Source: an uncultured Lachnospiraceae bacterium (GTDB taxonomy: Bacteria; Bacillota; Clostridia; Lachnospirales; Lachnospiraceae). From it: 6,173 nt of DNA. The notes under the pieces are model-generated. The model saw only the letters and a list, made by a program, of their open reading frames with translations, ran no database searches and was not told the DNA's origin. Position 1 is the stretch's first letter. Every line of letters begins with the position of its first letter. The position numbers and the translations under genes were made by a program. The stretch covers positions 1 through 6,173 of the forward strand of contig CAMWYL010000205.1 in NCBI GenBank assembly GCA_947178465.1, in the 5' to 3' direction. This document shows, one piece after another, positions 5,181 to 6,173 of this stretch.

Positions 5181-5957
5181 AACCGGTACATGAGGACACA
5201 TAAAACGCAGCTGTCCGATGCGCAGAACTTTATAACAGACAAAAAACTGATTCAACGAATTATCCGCTTGGGCGGAATCGACAAGGAGGACACCGTCATT
5301 GAAATCGGTACGGGAAAGGGGCACCTGACGGAGGAGCTGTGCCGCAGGGGCGGATTTGTTTACTCCATCGAGCTTGACCGGAAGCTGTATGAGAGCACCT
5401 GCGGGAAGCTGTCGCAGCTTTCCAACCTGAAGCTGATTCACAAGGATTTTTTACGGTATGCACTACCCGAAGAGGGAGCATATAAGGTGTTTTCCAATAT
5501 TCCGTATTTTATTACGACCCCGATTATCGAGAAGCTGACAAACGCGCCGAATCCGGCTACGGACATCTGGCTGATTATGGAAAAGGGTGCGGCCAAACGG
5601 TTCCTCGGGATAGGAAAGGAAACAGAGAAATCCCTGCTCCTCAAGGTGCATTGGGAGCCGGAGATACGGTATTATTTCCGACGGGAGGACTTTCACCCGA
5701 TGCCGTCGGTGGACTCGGTTCTGGTGCATTTTTCGAGAAAGGAGGTACCTGATTTGACCGGAAAAGAATACGCCGCCTTCCAAGGGTTTGTCAAAAACGG
5801 AATGAAGTACGGCATTTGCGGGAGGCAGGGGATGCTCACAAAACATCAGGCTGCCGTCGCGCTAAAGCGGGCGGGACTGCCACAGGCACATCGGGACGGC
5901 GTTACGCTGTATATTCAGTGGCTTTGTTTATTCCGATGTTGGCAGTACGGAAGATAA
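5166..5957 (+). CDS. erm: Erm-family 23S rRNA adenine-N6-methyltransferase, 263 aa
   Basis: S-adenosylmethionine-dependent methyltransferase expected to methylate A2058 of 23S rRNA, giving resistance to macrolides, lincosamides and streptogramin B. Numbered from ATG 5166: N-terminal DAQNF (18-22) where Erm/KsgA enzymes have a (S)QNF motif; SAM motif I EIGTGKGHLT (46-55); acidic SIELD (67-71, Glu69); HKDFL with Asp94; catalytic motif IV NIPYF (111-115); then IWLIMEKGAAKRFLG and DFHPMPSVDSVL, which fit Erm better than the rRNA dimethylase KsgA (NIPY rather than NLPY, and a short helical C-terminal domain). The ending YIQWLCLFRCW also suits Erm. The start at 5166 has GAGGG (5156-5160) 5 nt upstream; ATG 5154 overlaps this site and has a weak one of its own. 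It shows no damage. The class is unassigned: it is clearly diverged from Erm(B) by eye. Confidence 0.9.
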   Translation: MQKGKNRYMRTHKTQLSDAQNFITDKKLIQRIIRLGGIDKEDTVIEIGTGKGHLTEELCRRGGFVYSIELDRKLYESTCGKLSQLSNLKLIHKDFLRYALPEEGAYKVFSNIPYFITTPIIEKLTNAPNPATDIWLIMEKGAAKRFLGIGKETEKSLLLKVHWEPEIRYYFRREDFHPMPSVDSVLVHFSRKEVPDLTGKEYAAFQGFVKNGMKYGICGRQGMLTKHQAAVALKRAGLPQAHRDGVTLYIQWLCLFRCWQYGR

Positions 5958-5979
5958 TGTTATAACGAATGGAAATGCG

Positions 5980-6173
5980 CTACACAAGCAGGTAGAGCAG
6001 CGTCCCCACAACGCCGGAGCCGAGAATAATCTTGATTGCGCCAAGCTTATATTTGCGCAACAGGAACAGGCACACGAAAAACAGTCCGATTTCGATTGCC
6101 TTGAGGTTATCCAAATGAAAGTCCACCTGCTCGTTCTTGAAAACGGCGAGTGTGAGGATGGACAGTCCTGCGC
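5980..6173 (-). CDS. Chromate-transporter-like membrane protein, C-terminal end (partial)
   Basis: A minus-strand frame is open from the right edge to TAG at 5982-5980, giving 63 residues; the rest lies beyond the window. It begins AGLSILTLAVFK, then a short polar stretch (NEQVDFHLDNLK), a hydrophobic segment (about 27-41) ending LLRKYK, and a final membrane segment with IILGSGVVGTLLYLL. The alternation of helices, the LLRKYKLGAIKIIL loop and the Gly-rich last helix resemble the C-terminus of the CHR (ChrA) chromate/anion transporter family, whose members may be encoded as two short adjacent genes. This is recognised by pattern, so other small membrane families remain possible. It is convergent with erm, 22 bases apart, and no terminator is visible between them. 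Confidence 0.7.
   Translation of the reverse strand, partial: AGLSILTLAVFKNEQVDFHLDNLKAIEIGLFFVCLFLLRKYKLGAIKIILGSGVVGTLLYLLV

Noticed and set aside
4883..5203. 106-codon plus-strand ORF between lysozyme and erm
   Set aside because: It runs through the tandem repeat, the stems and the leader terminator and into erm in another frame; it has no ribosome binding site and no recognisable protein pattern.
5438..5846. Minus-strand ORFs opposite erm
   Set aside because: They are shadows of the erm reading frame with no family motifs or start signals.

Overview
The window looks like chromosomal DNA of a low-to-mid GC Firmicute, most likely a gut Clostridia/Lachnospiraceae-type organism. The reasons are strong AGGAGG-type ribosome binding sites, a YtrA-type GntR regulator with an ABC transporter, a Gram-positive lipoprotein and a secreted GH25 muramidase. 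No phylogenetic test was possible. No insertion sequence, integrase, tRNA, rRNA or CRISPR array was seen.

Layout. (1) 1-669 (+): the C-terminal part of arginyl-tRNA synthetase, followed by a textbook intrinsic terminator (698-736). (2) 2773-750 (-): a three-gene operon of GntR/YtrA-type repressor, ABC ATPase and ABC-2-like permease, read toward argS. Its promoter region holds three exact tandem octamers that look like an operator. (3) 2934-4635 (+): a divergent transcription unit with a good sigma-A promoter, encoding a lipoprotein and then a secreted GH25 lysozyme-like protein. (4) 4636-5165: about 520 bases without a large gene. By eye it is an elaborate regulatory leader with a near-consensus promoter, an 11-codon leader peptide ending Arg-Ile-Arg, a 10-bp tandem repeat, long-range complementary segments and a strong intrinsic terminator. 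(5) 5166-5957 (+): an Erm-family 23S rRNA adenine N6-methyltransferase. (6) 5980-6173 (-): the C-terminal end of a membrane protein resembling the chromate transporter family, convergent with erm.

How they work together. The most interesting part is the erm leader. The leader ORF can pair almost completely with a segment about 170 nt downstream. A second set of pairings, compatible only when the first is broken, includes a 10-bp helix that occupies the left arm of the terminator. This fits drug-dependent ribosome stalling on an Arg-X-Arg leader peptide causing antitermination into erm. A further pairing can cover the erm ribosome binding site and early codons, suggesting a second, translational layer. 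All foldings are hand-derived and need computed and experimental support.
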